This document shows positions 18,094 through 28,655 of a stretch of DNA of 64,000 nt, one piece after another. Source of the DNA: Parvularculaceae bacterium (GTDB taxonomy: Bacteria > Pseudomonadota > Alphaproteobacteria > Caulobacterales > Parvularculaceae). Location of the stretch: positions 744,001 to 808,000 of the forward strand of contig JAJFFV010000006.1 of the NCBI GenBank assembly GCA_021776475.1, read 5' to 3'. Position numbers and translations under genes: made by a program. Under the pieces are notes generated by a model. It made no database searches. It was not told the DNA's origin and was given only the letters and a program-made list of their open reading frames with translations. Position 1 is the stretch's first letter. The number at the start of each line of letters is the position of its first letter.

Positions 18094-18120
18094 CTTAAAA
18101 CCTGCAGAAACCCTCTATTT

Positions 18121-18714
18121 TTATGCGTTTTCCAGCTCTGCAAACAGGGTATGAATTTGGTCTGATACATCTTCAATCGAGGCCATACCATTTACCTCTT
18201 TGAGAAGCCCCTTTTTTTCATAGAAGGGAATAAGCGGGGCCGTTTGTTCGTGATAGACTGACAGCCGGTGACGGAAGGTTTCTTCATTGTCATCGGCCCG
18301 AACTTCATTTCCCGCGGCGATCGTCTCGGCGATTCGGTTGTTCAACCGAAAGACCAGCGCTTCTTCATCGACCTTGAGTTCGAGCACGACATCAAGCTCA
18401 CGTTTTTTTTCTGCCAGAATGGAGTCCAGCATTTCCGCCTGAACTAACGTTCGCGGAAACCCATCGAGCAGAAAACCTGGCTTACAATCTAACTGATCGA
18501 GCCTTTCAGAGACTATCCCGGCAACGATCTCATCAGACACCAGGTTTCCGGTATCCATGACGGCCTTGGCTTTTTTTCCAATTTCCGTGCCAGCGGCCAC
18601 CGCCTCTCGAAGCATGTCGCCCGTGGAAAGCTGGGGAATGCCAAATTTCTCAACTATCCGCTGAGCCTGGGTGCCTTTGCCGGCGCCCGGCGGGCCCAAA
18701 AAGATCAGAATCAT
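18121..18714 (-). CDS. adk: Adenylate kinase (short form)
   Basis: 197 residues; interconverts ATP + AMP and 2 ADP. P-loop [10 protein letters not shown] at residues 7-16, the AMP-binding LSTGDMLR and GFPRT motifs are intact. The Zn-type LID domain is absent: [21 protein letters not shown] replaces it, the short form typical of alphaproteobacteria. Its ATG overlaps the secY stop (ATGA), a coupling conserved in many bacteria. Confidence 0.97.
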   Translation of the reverse strand: MILIFLGPPGAGKGTQAQRIVEKFGIPQLSTGDMLREAVAAGTEIGKKAKAVMDTGNLVSDEIVAGIVSERLDQLDCKPGFLLDGFPRTLVQAEMLDSILAEKKRELDVVLELKVDEEALVFRLNNRIAETIAAGNEVRADDNEETFRHRLSVYHEQTAPLIPFYEKKGLLKEVNGMASIEDVSDQIHTLFAELENA

Positions 18715-20057
18715 CTGCGCCCTCCCCGCAATTTTGATTTTTTTATCAGGCTTTCATACTGCTGGGCCAGCAGATGCCCCTGGATCTGCTGCACAGTATC
18801 AAGGGTCACAGTCACCACAATCAGCAACGACGTTCCGCCGAGATATACAGGAATGCCAGAGAAATTCGCTCGCAGGATCTCAGGCAACAGGCACACAAGA
18901 ATAAGATATCCGGCACCTATGACCGTCAGTCGCGTCAGCACAAAATCTATATACTCTGCGGTTCTTGCGCCAGGACGATATCCTTGAATGTAGCCGCCAT
19001 ATTTTTTTAAGTTGTCAGCCGTATCAACCGGGTTGAATACAATCGATGTGTAGAGGAAGCAGAAGAATCCGATGCCGACGGCATAAGTCAACATATAGGC
19101 GAGTTGACCTGGATAGAATGTGCTTGCGATATCCGTAAGCCATACAGGCGCATCGGTGCCAATAGCGCCGACCGCCGTCGCTGGTAAAAATAGCAACGAC
19201 GAGGCAAAAATCGGCGGAATAACCCCGGCGGTGTTCAGCTTCAGCGGCAGGTGTGATTTTTCTCCCTGCATCATACGATTGCCCTGCTGTCGCCGCGGAT
19301 ACTGCACCAGAAGCCGACGTTGCGAACGTTCCATGAAGACCACAAATGCAATTAGAGCGATCGCGCCAACGAGGACAAGTAAGATAGTTCCGACAGGCAA
19401 TGCACCGGTTTTCCCTTGGGCAAGCATGCCGGCAGCAGCGCGAGGTAACTCAGCAACAATACCGGCAAAAATGATCAATGAGATTCCGTTGCCGATACCG
19501 CGCGAGGTGATTTGTTCCCCGAGCCAGAGCAGGAACATAACGCCGCCTACCAAGGTCACCGTAGTTGTGAAAGCGAAGAAAATTCCGGGATTGATCGCGG
19601 CAGTAACCCCGTCGGCATTAGGTGTCATCAACGTTTGCGCGATAAACAAGCCTTGAACCAGCGCCAGCGCCACTGTCAGGTAGCGTGTATAGGTGTTTAT
19701 CTGCCGACGTCCTTGCTCACCTTCTTTTTTTATAGCCTCAAGCGACGGCACAACTGCTGTCATCATCTGCATGATAATGGAAGCGGAAATGTAGGGCATA
19801 ATGTTGAGGGCAAAGATTGCCATCCGTTCCACAGCGCCGCCGGCAAACATATTGAAAGTTCCGAGAAGGCCACCGCTCTGCTGACCAAAAGCGGCCGCAA
19901 AAATTGCTGAATCGACGCCCGGAATCGGAATGTAAGTCCCGAGTCTATAGACAATCAACGCGCCCAGCGCGAACAATAGCCTTTTTTTCAGTTCCTCGGC
20001 TTTGGCGAAAGAACCGAGATTAATATTCGAGGCAAACTGTTCAGCAGCTGAAGTCAT
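18711..20057 (-). CDS. secY: Protein translocase subunit SecY
   Basis: 448 residues from ATG 20057; the frame continues to 20138, but residues before MTSAAEQF do not resemble SecY. Ten membrane helices, with the plug region [11 protein letters not shown], the [12 protein letters not shown] cytosolic loop after helix 6 and the C-terminal [20 protein letters not shown] tail that touches the ribosome. It forms the inner-membrane translocation channel with SecE (also in this window) and SecG. Placed after rplO in the spc operon. Confidence 0.97.
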   Translation of the reverse strand: MTSAAEQFASNINLGSFAKAEELKKRLLFALGALIVYRLGTYIPIPGVDSAIFAAAFGQQSGGLLGTFNMFAGGAVERMAIFALNIMPYISASIIMQMMTAVVPSLEAIKKEGEQGRRQINTYTRYLTVALALVQGLFIAQTLMTPNADGVTAAINPGIFFAFTTTVTLVGGVMFLLWLGEQITSRGIGNGISLIIFAGIVAELPRAAAGMLAQGKTGALPVGTILLVLVGAIALIAFVVFMERSQRRLLVQYPRRQQGNRMMQGEKSHLPLKLNTAGVIPPIFASSLLFLPATAVGAIGTDAPVWLTDIASTFYPGQLAYMLTYAVGIGFFCFLYTSIVFNPVDTADNLKKYGGYIQGYRPGARTAEYIDFVLTRLTVIGAGYLILVCLLPEILRANFSGIPVYLGGTSLLIVVTVTLDTVQQIQGHLLAQQYESLIKKSKLRGGRR

Positions 20058-20164
20058 AAAATTGCGTCGTCCTGAAACTCTGGGTTGCGCACTCGCAAGA
20101 AATACCGGTCCCATGTGGCGTTGGCCCAGGGTATTCACAACCCTCCAGCCAACTTTGGTGTCGA

Positions 20165-20641
20165 TTAACTTTCAGTCTTTTCAGGCCTTGTCATGCTGAC
20201 GGAGCCACCAGCCTTTTCAACCGCAGATTTCGCGGAACCGGTGGCGTAAACCACTTCGAGCTCGACCTTCGCGTTTAGTTCACCGCGTCCAAGAAGCCGG
20301 ATGCCATCAAATGAACGGCGCAAAACACCAGCATTGACCAACGTGGCTGCGTCGATTTTAGCTCCTGCATCCAGCTTTTTAGAATCGATAGCTGCCTGCA
20401 GCTGGCCGAGATTGAGCTCTGCATATTTCGCGCGGTTTGGTTTGTTAAAGCCACGCTTCGGCAGTCTCATATGAATCGGCATCTGACCGCCTTCAAAACC
20501 TTTGATGGCCACGCCTGAGCGTGACTTCTGGCCTTTGACACCGCGGCCTGCAGTTTTGCCGGTACCTGATGCGACACCGCGACCGACGCGTTTAGCCGGT
20601 TTACGTGCCCCTGGATTATCCGAAAGTTCGTTGAGTTTCAT
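20165..20641 (-). CDS. rplO: 50S ribosomal protein L15
   Basis: 158 residues from ATG 20641, which follows AGAGGAAACCC; upstream residues in the frame are unlike L15. Gly/Lys-rich N-terminus [18 protein letters not shown] and [20 protein letters not shown] are diagnostic. The protein reaches deep into domain II/V of 23S rRNA. Precedes secY by 107 bases. Confidence 0.97.
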   Translation of the reverse strand: MKLNELSDNPGARKPAKRVGRGVASGTGKTAGRGVKGQKSRSGVAIKGFEGGQMPIHMRLPKRGFNKPNRAKYAELNLGQLQAAIDSKKLDAGAKIDAATLVNAGVLRRSFDGIRLLGRGELNAKVELEVVYATGSAKSAVEKAGGSVSMTRPEKTES

Positions 20642-20706
20642 GGGTTTCCTCTTGACTTGCGACAAAGCGCATAGTGCCCCTGCCTCGCCTGACCTTAAAT
20701 AAAGGT

Positions 20707-20895
20707 TTACTCTTCAACTATCTCCACCATGTGGCTGACCTTATGGATCATACCACGCACCGATGGTGTATCTTCAAGTTCGCGCACGCGCCCGATCTTA
20801 TTCAGGCCCAGACCTACCAATGTCGCACGCTGATCTTTTGGGCGGCGTATCGGGCTGCCGGTTTGCCGGACTTTAAGCGTCTTTTTACTTGCCAT
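20707..20895 (-). CDS. rpmD: 50S ribosomal protein L30
   Basis: 62 residues, the short bacterial L30: [20 protein letters not shown] and [22 protein letters not shown]. Normal spc position between rpsE and rplO. Confidence 0.96.
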   Translation of the reverse strand: MASKKTLKVRQTGSPIRRPKDQRATLVGLGLNKIGRVRELEDTPSVRGMIHKVSHMVEIVEE

Positions 20896-20913
20896 GACTG
20901 ATCTCCTTCACGC

Positions 20914-21507
20914 TCAGGCGGCGTCGACAGCCGACGCATCATTTTGCGCTGTGGCCCGGCGGGATATGATCTCGGACACCTTCATGCCGCGTTTTGCTGC
21001 AATTGCCCGAGGGTTAGTCTGGTTTTTCAGGGCATCAATCGTCGCGCGAACCATGTTGTACGGGTTCGATGTCCCGATGGATTTGGCAACAATATCCTGA
21101 ATACCGAGGGTTTCAAAAACGGCGCGCATAGGCCCGCCGGCGATAACGCCGGTCCCTGGAGGGGCACTGCGCAGGACCACTTTGCCTGCACCGTGACGAC
21201 CTTCCGCGTCGTGGTGCAATGTCCGGCCTTCACGCAACGGCACGCGAATGAGGCTGCGTTTTGCTTCCTGTGATGCTTTGCGAATAGCTTCAGGGACTTC
21301 ACGCGCCTTGCCTTTGCCGAAGCCAACACGACCTTTCTGATCGCCGACCACAACAAGCGCTGCAAAACCGAAGTTTTTACCACCCTTGACCACTTTTGCG
21401 ACGCGGTTGATCGCAACCAAACGATCTACGAACTCTTCGCGGTCCTCTTCGCGGTCTCGGTTACGGTCCCGATTGCGACCTCTGCCCTGATTTCCTTCGC
21501 GTGCCAT
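20914..21507 (-). CDS. rpsE: 30S ribosomal protein S5
   Basis: 197 residues. An N-terminal Arg/Asp/Glu-rich tract ([18 protein letters not shown]) precedes the dsRNA-binding-like S5 domain with [18 protein letters not shown] and the C-terminal domain with [16 protein letters not shown]5 affects decoding accuracy and mRNA unwinding. The charged N-terminal tract is longer than in E. coli S5 but common in alphaproteobacteria. Confidence 0.97.
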   Translation of the reverse strand: MAREGNQGRGRNRDRNRDREEDREEFVDRLVAINRVAKVVKGGKNFGFAALVVVGDQKGRVGFGKGKAREVPEAIRKASQEAKRSLIRVPLREGRTLHHDAEGRHGAGKVVLRSAPPGTGVIAGGPMRAVFETLGIQDIVAKSIGTSNPYNMVRATIDALKNQTNPRAIAAKRGMKVSEIISRRATAQNDASAVDAA

Positions 21508-21516
21508 TCTCGTCTC

Positions 21517-21882
21517 CTAAAACTTAAGACCGGCTTCTCGGGCCGCTTCTGCCAGCGCTTTGACGCGGCCATGATAGATGTATCCGCCACGATCAAAGAT
21601 GACGTCTTTGACACCAGCTTTCACCGCACGTTCCGCAACAAGTTTGCCAATTGCGGTTGCTGCGTCGGTGTTAGAACCCTTTGGCGTTGCAGATCGAAAG
21701 TCTTTTTCGAGCGTTGATGCAGCCGCAACAGTTCTGCCGTCGCGGTCGTCGATGATCTGCGCTGAAATATTTTTCGATGAACGGTACACTGACAGACGCG
21801 GACGACCATTGGCGACTCTCACCAATCGGGAACGGGTGCGCCGTGTTCTCTCTTTGAGTTTTTCTTTAACTGTATTAGCCAT
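21517..21882 (-). CDS. rplR: 50S ribosomal protein L18
   Basis: 121 residues; binds 5S rRNA in the central protuberance. Motifs: [20 protein letters not shown] at the N-terminus, YAQIIDD-like strand ([14 protein letters not shown]) and [20 protein letters not shown] near the end. Standard spc position between rplF and rpsE. Confidence 0.97.
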   Translation of the reverse strand: MANTVKEKLKERTRRTRSRLVRVANGRPRLSVYRSSKNISAQIIDDRDGRTVAAASTLEKDFRSATPKGSNTDAATAIGKLVAERAVKAGVKDVIFDRGGYIYHGRVKALAEAAREAGLKF

Positions 21883-21930
21883 TTGCCAAATCCCTGAACA
21901 AAACCTGCCGGATCGAAACCCGCCAGTGTT

Positions 21931-22464
21931 TTATTTCTTCTTCCCTTCCTTACGGAAGATGTATTCACCTTCGTACTTGATCCCTTTGCCTTTGTAAGGC
22001 TCTGGTGGCCGGAAAGACCTTATAACCGCAGCTACCTGACCGACTTTCTGCTTATCGATCCCCGTGATCTGGATCTCAGTCGGTTTCGGTACCTTAATGT
22101 CGATTCCCTGTGGAATATCGAAATTCACATCGTGACTAAAGCCGAGTGCCAAAGACAGTTGCTTGCCCTTCATCTGCGCCCGGTAGCCAACACCAACCAG
22201 TTCCAGGTTCTTGTTATAACCGTTCGTGACACCTTCGCAGATATTCGCGATCATCGTGCGGGACATTCCCCACATGGAGCGTGCTGGTTTGCTGCTGTCG
22301 ACAGGAGTGATCGACACACCATCGTCGGTCATCGCGACCTTACAAAGATCGTTGACGACAAACTTAAGTTCGCCCTTTGGCCCTTTGGCCCGTACAGTTT
22401 GTCCGTCAATGGAGACGTCCAAACCACTCGGGACGGGAACTGCTCTTTTACCTATGCGAGACAT
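21931..22464 (-). CDS. rplF: 50S ribosomal protein L6
   Basis: 177 residues with the duplicated L6 fold; [21 protein letters not shown] start, [22 protein letters not shown] centre and the C-terminal signature [23 protein letters not shown]6 lies near the factor-binding and sarcin-ricin region of the 50S subunit. Confidence 0.97.
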   Translation of the reverse strand: MSRIGKRAVPVPSGLDVSIDGQTVRAKGPKGELKFVVNDLCKVAMTDDGVSITPVDSSKPARSMWGMSRTMIANICEGVTNGYNKNLELVGVGYRAQMKGKQLSLALGFSHDVNFDIPQGIDIKVPKPTEIQITGIDKQKVGQVAAVIRSFRPPEPYKGKGIKYEGEYIFRKEGKKK

Positions 22465-22498
22465 CGAATAGCCTCCAATTCCTTATCAAGCTGCCGAA

Positions 22499-22897
22499 TC
22501 AATAGATCTGGCAAATAATTTCTCCACCGACATTTTCTTCACGCGCTGCTGCATCAGACATAATGCCTTTTGATGTAGACAAAATCGAAATGCCCAACCC
22601 GTTACGAACTGCCGGTATTTCATCTACTCCTGAGTAAACGCGGCGTCCAGGTTTGGACACCCGTTTGATCTTCTGGATTACAGGCGATCCATCGAAATAC
22701 TTCAATTCGATTTCAAAGCGCGCCTTGTTGTTGATTTCCTCAACCTTTGAATAGCCTCGGATATAGCCTTCTTTTTCAAGCACATCGAGGACCCAACCAC
22801 GTGCTTTAGACGCCGGGCTGACCGCAACTTTGTGACCACGCAACTGTGCATTGCGGATGCGGGTCAGCATATCACCTATAGGATCATTTATAGACAT
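22499..22897 (-). CDS. rpsH: 30S ribosomal protein S8
   Basis: 132 residues from ATG 22897, supported by GGGGAGG upstream; the frame runs on to 22933 inside rpsN but is not coding there. Motifs: [40 protein letters not shown] and [21 protein letters not shown]8 binds helix 21 of 16S rRNA and in E. coli is the spc operon translational repressor. Confidence 0.97.
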   Translation of the reverse strand: MSINDPIGDMLTRIRNAQLRGHKVAVSPASKARGWVLDVLEKEGYIRGYSKVEEINNKARFEIELKYFDGSPVIQKIKRVSKPGRRVYSGVDEIPAVRNGLGISILSTSKGIMSDAAAREENVGGEIICQIY

Positions 22898-22913
22898 ATT
22901 GTTCTGCCTCCCC

Positions 22914-23219
22914 TTACCAGCTCGACTTAACAAGGCCAGGGATTAACCCCTTGGAGCCGAGTTCACGCAACGCGATGCGGGACATCTTCAGTTTACGGTA
23001 GTATCCCCGTGGACGGCCCGTCACCAGACAACGATTGCGAATGCGTGTCGGCGCCGAGTTACGGGGCAGTTCTGCCAACGCAAGCGAAGCCTTGAATTTA
23101 TCTTCAGAAGTCTGATTTTCATCCCTGATGATCGCTCTCAGGCGGTCGCGTTTACTTTCAAATTTCTTAGCCAAACGACGCCTTTTCAGATCGCGTTCAA
23201 CCATACTTTTTTTAGCCAT
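22914..23219 (-). CDS. rpsN: 30S ribosomal protein S14 (zinc-independent)
   Basis: 101 residues, the long C- form lacking the CxxC zinc ligands of the short paralog. Core [21 protein letters not shown] and the terminal [15 protein letters not shown] are diagnostic. Head protein of the small subunit; sits between rplE and rpsH. Confidence 0.97.
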   Translation of the reverse strand: MAKKSMVERDLKRRRLAKKFESKRDRLRAIIRDENQTSEDKFKASLALAELPRNSAPTRIRNRCLVTGRPRGYYRKLKMSRIALRELGSKGLIPGLVKSSW

Positions 23220-23259
23220 TTGTATTCTCCGTTAAGCCGGTTTCCTGATCAGACCTGAC

Positions 23260-23820
23260 CTAGTTGCGGAAGGGAAAGTTAAATTCTTTAAGAAGGGCGC
23301 GGGCCTCGTCATCTGTTGGTGCGGTTGTACAAACGATGATGTCCATTCCCCTGATACTATCCACCTTGTCGTAATCGATTTCCGGAAAAACAAGTTGCTC
23401 TTTCAAGCCCATTGCAAAATTCCCGCGTCCATCGAAACTTTTTGGTTTGAGACCACGAAAGTCCCGCACCCGGGGCAACGCGATCGTGATTAGGCGGTCG
23501 ATGAATTCATACATGCGGTTTTTACGCAATGTAACCTTGACGCCCAAAGCCATCTCTTCACGGACCTTGAAGCCAGCGATCGATTTCTTCGCGTTAGTGA
23601 TCACAGGCTTCTGGCCAGCGATAGCGGTCATTTCTTCAACCGCTTTGTCAATCACTTTGCGATCATTTACGGCATCGCCTACGCCCATGTTGATGACAAC
23701 TTTTTCCAATTTTGGAATCATCATCGGATTAGCGTAGGAGAACTGTTCCTGCATCGTTGTGCGGATCTCATCCGTATAGCGCTGTTTCAAGCGCGGGGTG
23801 TATGTACCAGCCTCAGCCAT
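23260..23820 (-). CDS. rplE: 50S ribosomal protein L5
   Basis: 186 residues from ATG 23820, which overlaps the rplX stop by eight bases. The frame extends to 23886 but that part antisenses nothing recognisable and overlaps rplX further. Features: [39 protein letters not shown] and [20 protein letters not shown]5 binds 5S rRNA and bridges to S13. Confidence 0.97.
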   Translation of the reverse strand: MAEAGTYTPRLKQRYTDEIRTTMQEQFSYANPMMIPKLEKVVINMGVGDAVNDRKVIDKAVEEMTAIAGQKPVITNAKKSIAGFKVREEMALGVKVTLRKNRMYEFIDRLITIALPRVRDFRGLKPKSFDGRGNFAMGLKEQLVFPEIDYDKVDSIRGMDIIVCTTAPTDDEARALLKEFNFPFRN

Positions 23821-24130
23821 CGAGAACCTCACCTGAACCTTTCGCAACACGGACTTTTTTTCCGTCTTCCTGAATTTTGAACCCAACCCGTGTCGGCTTG
23901 CCTGTTGACGGATCTTTCAGCGCGACGTTCGAAACGTGCATTGACGCCTCCTTGCGGATAATTCCACCAGACTGAAGCTGTGACGGTCGCGTGTGACGGG
24001 CAACAATATTGATACCCTGAACAACAACACGATCTTCTTTCGGTTTAACGACAAGCACTTCGCCTTCCCGGCCTTTGTCACGGCCAGCAAGAACAACAAC
24101 AGTGTCGCCTTTTTTAATTTTAGCAGCCAT
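23813..24130 (-). CDS. rplX: 50S ribosomal protein L24
   Basis: 105 residues with an N-terminal KOW motif ([20 protein letters not shown]) and [19 protein letters not shown]. An assembly-initiating protein at the 5' end of 23S rRNA. Overlaps the rplE start by eight bases. Confidence 0.97.
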   Translation of the reverse strand: MAAKIKKGDTVVVLAGRDKGREGEVLVVKPKEDRVVVQGINIVARHTRPSQLQSGGIIRKEASMHVSNVALKDPSTGKPTRVGFKIQEDGKKVRVAKGSGEVLDG

Positions 24131-24139
24131 CTTACTCTC

Positions 24140-24508
24140 CTACAGCACTTCCGGTGCCAGCGAGACGATCTTCATGTGTTTTGCTGCACGCAATTCACGA
24201 GTCACCGGCCCAAAAATACGAGTGCCGATTGGCTCCCGGTTATTATTAATTAGAACGGCGGCATTGCGGTCAAAGCGTATAACCGAGCCATCGCGACGAT
24301 TGATGTCTTTTGCCGTGCGGACAACAACCGCTTTCATGACCTGACCTTTTTTGACACGGCCCCGCGGCATTGCTTCCTTTACCGATACCACAATGATGTC
24401 GCCAACCGAAGCGTACTTCCTCTTAGAGCCGCCGAGCACCTTGATGCACTGAACGCGCTTTGCGCCCGAATTATCGGCAACGTCCAAATTTGTCTGCATC
24501 TGGATCAT
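24140..24508 (-). CDS. rplN: 50S ribosomal protein L14
   Basis: 122 residues, near invariant: [37 protein letters not shown] and [11 protein letters not shown]. Contacts 16S helix 14 in bridge B8. First gene of the spc block, 43 bases after rpsQ without an obvious terminator, so the S10 and spc blocks may be co-transcribed. Confidence 0.98.
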   Translation of the reverse strand: MIQMQTNLDVADNSGAKRVQCIKVLGGSKRKYASVGDIIVVSVKEAMPRGRVKKGQVMKAVVVRTAKDINRRDGSVIRFDRNAAVLINNNREPIGTRIFGPVTRELRAAKHMKIVSLAPEVL

Positions 24509-24551
24509 ATCTTGATCCTCCTTAATCCGCTTCCCGAAGAAGCGACTTTGT

Positions 24552-24812
24552 TCAAACTTTTACTGCGGGCTCAGCCTTCGTTTCGTGCCCGATAACTTCC
24601 CAGCGCTTGTTTTTTGACTTTGGCGCGCATTCCTGAATCCGTACCTGATCGCCTTCCTTGAACTGGTTTGCCTCGTCATGCGCTTGATAGCGCTTTGAGC
24701 GACGGACGGTTTTTTTCAAGAGCGGGTGTGTGAACATTCGCTCGACATTCACGACGACAGTCTTCTCTGTCTTGTCGCTCACTACTGTTCCTCGCATGAT
24801 CCGCTTTGGCAT
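24552..24812 (-). CDS. rpsQ: 30S ribosomal protein S17
   Basis: 86 residues; [20 protein letters not shown] and the OB-fold signature [18 protein letters not shown] are present. Primary 16S binder at the 5' domain. Last gene of the S10 block. Confidence 0.97.
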   Translation of the reverse strand: MPKRIMRGTVVSDKTEKTVVVNVERMFTHPLLKKTVRRSKRYQAHDEANQFKEGDQVRIQECAPKSKNKRWEVIGHETKAEPAVKV

Positions 24813-24838
24813 TTCTCAATCTTCTCCGTAGACCTGGC

Positions 24839-25030
24839 TTAGGAAGCCGCTTTTTGGGTCAAAATGGTTTTGATCCGCGCAATGTCTTTGCGGACCTCGT
24901 TAATACGTGACGTCTTTTCCAATTGTCCGGACGCCTTTTGAAAGCGCAGGTTAAACTGCTCTTTTTTAAGGTCGAGGAGCCTCGTTTTCAGTTGATCCTC
25001 GGACATCTCTCTAACTTCTCCAGCGTTCAT
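24839..25030 (-). CDS. rpmC: 50S ribosomal protein L29
   Basis: 63 residues, the two-helix L29 hairpin: [17 protein letters not shown] followed by [14 protein letters not shown]. Lies at the tunnel exit next to L23, where SRP and trigger factor dock. Between rplP and rpsQ. Confidence 0.97.
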   Translation of the reverse strand: MNAGEVREMSEDQLKTRLLDLKKEQFNLRFQKASGQLEKTSRINEVRKDIARIKTILTQKAAS

Positions 25031-25042
25031 TGGACTTGTTCC

Positions 25043-25456
25043 TTACTCGCCGATGCGCTTAATAATGCGGGTCTTTACTGGTAGCTTCGCTGCCCCCAAT
25101 TCCAACGCCTGACGCGCGATATCTTCCGGCACACCATCAATTTCAAACATGATCCGACCGGGTTTTACCCTAGCAGCCCAAAATTCAACGGACCCCTTGC
25201 CTTTACCCATCCGTACTTCGGTTGGTTTCTTCGACACTGGCACGTCTGGAAAAATCCGTATCCACACACGACCAGCTCGTTTCATGTGACGCGTGATAGC
25301 ACGGCGGGTGGCTTCAATCTGACGCGCGGTAATACGCTCCGGCTGTACAGCTTTCAATCCGAAAGATCCGAACGTCAGGGTCGTACCGCTCTTAGCGGTA
25401 CCCTTGATCCTACCCTTGTGCATTTTGCGGTATTTGGTCTTTTTCGGTTGCAACAT
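25043..25456 (-). CDS. rplP: 50S ribosomal protein L16
   Basis: 137 residues: [39 protein letters not shown] and [18 protein letters not shown]. Lies near the A-site and central protuberance. Normal S10-operon position between rpsC and rpmC. Confidence 0.98.
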   Translation of the reverse strand: MLQPKKTKYRKMHKGRIKGTAKSGTTLTFGSFGLKAVQPERITARQIEATRRAITRHMKRAGRVWIRIFPDVPVSKKPTEVRMGKGKGSVEFWAARVKPGRIMFEIDGVPEDIARQALELGAAKLPVKTRIIKRIGE

Positions 25457-25476
25457 GACTTAATCTCCAAATTTTC

Positions 25477-26205
25477 CTAAGCCGCCGCCGCCGGACGCGA
25501 GCCGCCGTCACGTCGTCCACCATGATTGCCACCTGTTTGGGTGTCCGTCATACGCTTCTCCTGGCCCATTGGATCATGTTCCATGATCTCGCCTTTGAAG
25601 ATCCAGACTTTGATCCCAATGGCACCATAAGTTGTACGTGCGGTCGCAACGCCATAATCAATATCAGCACGGAGCGTATGAAGCGGCACGCGACCTTCGC
25701 GATACCATTCCATCCGCGCGATCTCTGCACCGCCCAGACGGCCCGCAACGTTAATCCGTATGCCTAGGGCACCCATTCGCATCGCCGTTTGCATGGCTCG
25801 TTTCATGGCGCGGCGGAAAGCAATACGGCGCTCAAGCTGTTGAGCGATGTTCTCAGCGACCAATGTTGAATCAATTTCCGGCTTGCGAATTTCGACAATG
25901 TTCAGAACTGTCTCTGATGAAGTATGTTTCATCAGATCTTGACGCAATTTCTCGATATCAGCACCCTTTTTGCCAATCACGACTCCCGGGCGCGCCGTGT
26001 AGATGGTCACGCGGCATTTTTTGTGCGGACGCTCGATCACGATGCGTGCAATCCCAGCTGCAAATAGTCTTTTCTGTAAGAATTTCCGAATGCGAAGATC
26101 TTCATGCAGAAGATCGCCGTAGGAATCCTTGCTCGCATACCACCGGGAATCCCAAGTGCGGTTAATTCCCAGACGCAGACCGATTGGGTTAACTTTCTGA
26201 CCCAT
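25477..26205 (-). CDS. rpsC: 30S ribosomal protein S3
   Basis: 242 residues. [20 protein letters not shown] start, type II KH domain with the [16 protein letters not shown] loop, and a C-terminal domain with [21 protein letters not shown]. Part of the mRNA entry helicase site. A Gly/Arg/Ala tail follows residue 215. The start overlaps the rplV stop by one base. Confidence 0.98.
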   Translation of the reverse strand: MGQKVNPIGLRLGINRTWDSRWYASKDSYGDLLHEDLRIRKFLQKRLFAAGIARIVIERPHKKCRVTIYTARPGVVIGKKGADIEKLRQDLMKHTSSETVLNIVEIRKPEIDSTLVAENIAQQLERRIAFRRAMKRAMQTAMRMGALGIRINVAGRLGGAEIARMEWYREGRVPLHTLRADIDYGVATARTTYGAIGIKVWIFKGEIMEHDPMGQEKRMTDTQTGGNHGGRRDGGSRPAAAA

Positions 26206-26585
26206 TAGGCCGCCTCCTCTAGTTCTTTCAGAACAATTGTCACTTCTGCAAATGGTTTCAAAATTTTGCCAGCCCTACCCCGCGCACGTGGCCGCCAGCG
26301 CTTCATCACCAGATTTTTGCCGACAAACGCTTGTTCCACAACGAGTGAATCTATGTCGAGATCGTGATTGTTTTCAGCATTGGCAATAGCGCTTTCCAGA
26401 ACTTTCTTCACATCCTTGGCAACCCGCTTGCGCGAGAAATCCAGTTCGGACAAAGCCTTTTCGACTTTCATGCCCCGAATAGCCTGTGCCACCAGATTCA
26501 GCTTCTGAGGGCTGGTCCGGATCATCCGTCCTTTGGCCATTGCCTGATCGTCCGAGATTCGGCGAGAGTTTGAAGTCTGTCCCAT
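26205..26585 (-). CDS. rplV: 50S ribosomal protein L22
   Basis: 126 residues with the alphaproteobacterial N-terminal lead and then [20 protein letters not shown], the core [16 protein letters not shown] and the exit-tunnel hairpin [18 protein letters not shown]. The hairpin shows no deletion of the kind linked to macrolide resistance. Confidence 0.97.
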   Translation of the reverse strand: MGQTSNSRRISDDQAMAKGRMIRTSPQKLNLVAQAIRGMKVEKALSELDFSRKRVAKDVKKVLESAIANAENNHDLDIDSLVVEQAFVGKNLVMKRWRPRARGRAGKILKPFAEVTIVLKELEEAA

Positions 26586-26593
26586 GACTGCCT

Positions 26594-26872
26594 CTACTTC
26601 CGTTTTGCTTTTTTATCAGCACCGTGTCCGTAATAAGTCCGGGTCGGAGAAAATTCCCCGAGCTTATGCCCGACCATATCTTCGGTTACGTGGACCGGTA
26701 TGAACTTATGTCCATTGTAAACATTGAACGTCAGGCCAATGAATTGCGGCAAAATAGTTGATCGCCGAGACCAGGTTTTGATCCCACCTTTGTGATTTCC
26801 ACCCTGGGCCTCATCGACCTTTTTAAGTACGTACCGGTCAACAAACGGACCTTTCCAAACTGAACGAGCCAT
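26594..26872 (-). CDS. rpsS: 30S ribosomal protein S19
   Basis: 92 residues: [38 protein letters not shown] and [20 protein letters not shown]. Head protein forming bridges with the central protuberance. Between rplB and rplV. Confidence 0.98.
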   Translation of the reverse strand: MARSVWKGPFVDRYVLKKVDEAQGGNHKGGIKTWSRRSTILPQFIGLTFNVYNGHKFIPVHVTEDMVGHKLGEFSPTRTYYGHGADKKAKRK

Positions 26873-26881
26873 AGCTAACCT

Positions 26882-27721
26882 CTACCGATTTTTCTTGCGA
26901 GCATGACGGGACCGGATGATCAACCGATCGCTCGTCTTGTTACTGCGTGTGCGTTTACCTTTTGTCGGCTTGCCCCATGGCGTTACCGGGTGCCGCCCAC
27001 CGGATGTGCGTCCTTCGCCGCCACCATGCGGGTGATCAACCGGGTTCATTGCGACGCCGCGAACTGATGGACGCTTGCCCATGTGACGTGCGCGTCCTGC
27101 TTTGCCGATTTTGATATTGCCATGATCCGGGTTGGACACGGCGCCAATTGTCGCTTTGCAATCGCCCGGCACCATCCGAACCTCGCCAGATTGGAGCCTC
27201 AGTTGCCCATACCCTGCATCACGACCAACAACCTGTGCATAGGTTCCGGCGGAGCGAGCTATCTGACCGCCCTTGCCAGGTTTCATTTCAACGTTATGAA
27301 TAATTGTCCCTACAGGAATGTTTTTGATCAGCATGGTGTTACCCGGCTTCACATCAACACGGTCACTTGAAATAACCTTATCACCTGCTTTTAGTCGCTG
27401 TGGCGCAAGGATGTAGGATTTTTCGCCATCCGCATATTCAATCAGAGCAATAAATGCCGTACGATTTGGGTCATATTCAAGCCGCTCGACAGTTGCTTCA
27501 ATGTCAGCCTTGTTCCGGCGGAAATCAACTTTGCGGTATAACTTTTTGACTCCACCACCACGGCGGCGCATTGTAATGCGGCCTTTATTGTTGCGGCCAC
27601 CCTTGGATGACAGGCCTTCAACCAGTTTCTTTTCCGGTCGCCCGCTCCATAGATCGCTCTTGTCCACCAGCACCAATGTGCGGCGGCCAGGCGATGTCGG
27701 GTTGAATTTTTTAAGCGCCAT
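26882..27721 (-). CDS. rplB: 50S ribosomal protein L2
   Basis: 279 residues. SH3-like and OB-like domains with [19 protein letters not shown], and the peptidyl-transferase-proximal segment [19 protein letters not shown] that includes the conserved His. C-terminus basic. Standard length and S10 position. Confidence 0.98.
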   Translation of the reverse strand: MALKKFNPTSPGRRTLVLVDKSDLWSGRPEKKLVEGLSSKGGRNNKGRITMRRRGGGVKKLYRKVDFRRNKADIEATVERLEYDPNRTAFIALIEYADGEKSYILAPQRLKAGDKVISSDRVDVKPGNTMLIKNIPVGTIIHNVEMKPGKGGQIARSAGTYAQVVGRDAGYGQLRLQSGEVRMVPGDCKATIGAVSNPDHGNIKIGKAGRARHMGKRPSVRGVAMNPVDHPHGGGEGRTSGGRHPVTPWGKPTKGKRTRSNKTSDRLIIRSRHARKKNR

Positions 27722-27738
27722 GATCCTAATCCTGACCT

Positions 27739-28038
27739 TTACAGACCTGTTGAGATGTCGATGGAATGGCCTTCCTCGAGCGTCACAACGGCTTTCTTGA
27801 TGTCGGTCCGGGTATATGGGCGACCCTTAAACCGTTTACTTTTACCTTTTGTCCGCAATGTGTTGACTGACTTCACTTTCACCTTGAACAGATTTTCAAC
27901 TGCTTCAGCGATCTGCGGTTTCGTTGCGTTAAGCGCCACCCGGAAAACAACCTGATTGTTTTCTGAAGCAATCGTGGATTTCTCCGTGACAACCGGGGCG
28001 ACGATTGTGTCGTAGTGTTCTTCTCTCAGCTCGCTCAT
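27739..28038 (-). CDS. rplW: 50S ribosomal protein L23
   Basis: 99 residues: [20 protein letters not shown] at the N-terminus, [20 protein letters not shown] loop. Docking site for trigger factor and SRP at the tunnel exit. Its start overlaps the rplD stop by four bases. Confidence 0.97.
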   Translation of the reverse strand: MSELREEHYDTIVAPVVTEKSTIASENNQVVFRVALNATKPQIAEAVENLFKVKVKSVNTLRTKGKSKRFKGRPYTRTDIKKAVVTLEEGHSIDISTGL

Positions 28039-28655
28039 TTTAGGCGGGCCTCCAGCCCTTCTAGTGCTGCTCTTGTCAAAACCAATTTGTCCCGGTTCAA
28101 AATGTCATAAACATTTGCGCCAGCGACGGGCAGGACATCCACGTTGGGAATGTTGCGGGCAGACATCTTGAAGTTCTCGTTTACTTCACTGTCGACAATC
28201 AAAGCGTTGTCGAGGCCAAGATTGGCGAAATACCCCAACAAGGCTTTTGTTTTGGCTTCGCCCATGTCCACATGATCTACAACAATCAATTCAGATGCTG
28301 AATATTTGGCCGACAATGCATGCTTCAGGGCGAGACTACGCACTTTTTTCGGCAGCGCAATTGCATGACTGCGCACACGAGGGCCATGAGCTTTGCCACC
28401 ACCAACAAACTGAGGTGCCTTGCGGTTACCATGGCGAGCGCCACCTGAACCTTTTTGCCGTACAAACTTCTTCGTCGAGCCAGTGACTTCACCGCGCTCT
28501 TTGGTTTTATGGGTACCCTGCTGACGCTTCGCCATCTGGTACGTCACCATGCGATGCAGGATGTCTTTACGAGGTTCAAGACCGAAAATGGTCTCATCGA
28601 GCTCCACAGTACCCTGGTTGGCGCCAGCCTTGAGTGTGAAAACGTTGATTTTCAT
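28035..28655 (-). CDS. rplD: 50S ribosomal protein L4
   Basis: 206 residues, including the extended tunnel loop [20 protein letters not shown] and the C-terminal fold with [20 protein letters not shown]. In E. coli L4 also represses the S10 operon; no S10-type leader could be verified here. One-base overlap with rplC, four-base overlap with rplW. Confidence 0.97.
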   Translation of the reverse strand: MKINVFTLKAGANQGTVELDETIFGLEPRKDILHRMVTYQMAKRQQGTHKTKERGEVTGSTKKFVRQKGSGGARHGNRKAPQFVGGGKAHGPRVRSHAIALPKKVRSLALKHALSAKYSASELIVVDHVDMGEAKTKALLGYFANLGLDNALIVDSEVNENFKMSARNIPNVDVLPVAGANVYDILNRDKLVLTRAALEGLEARLK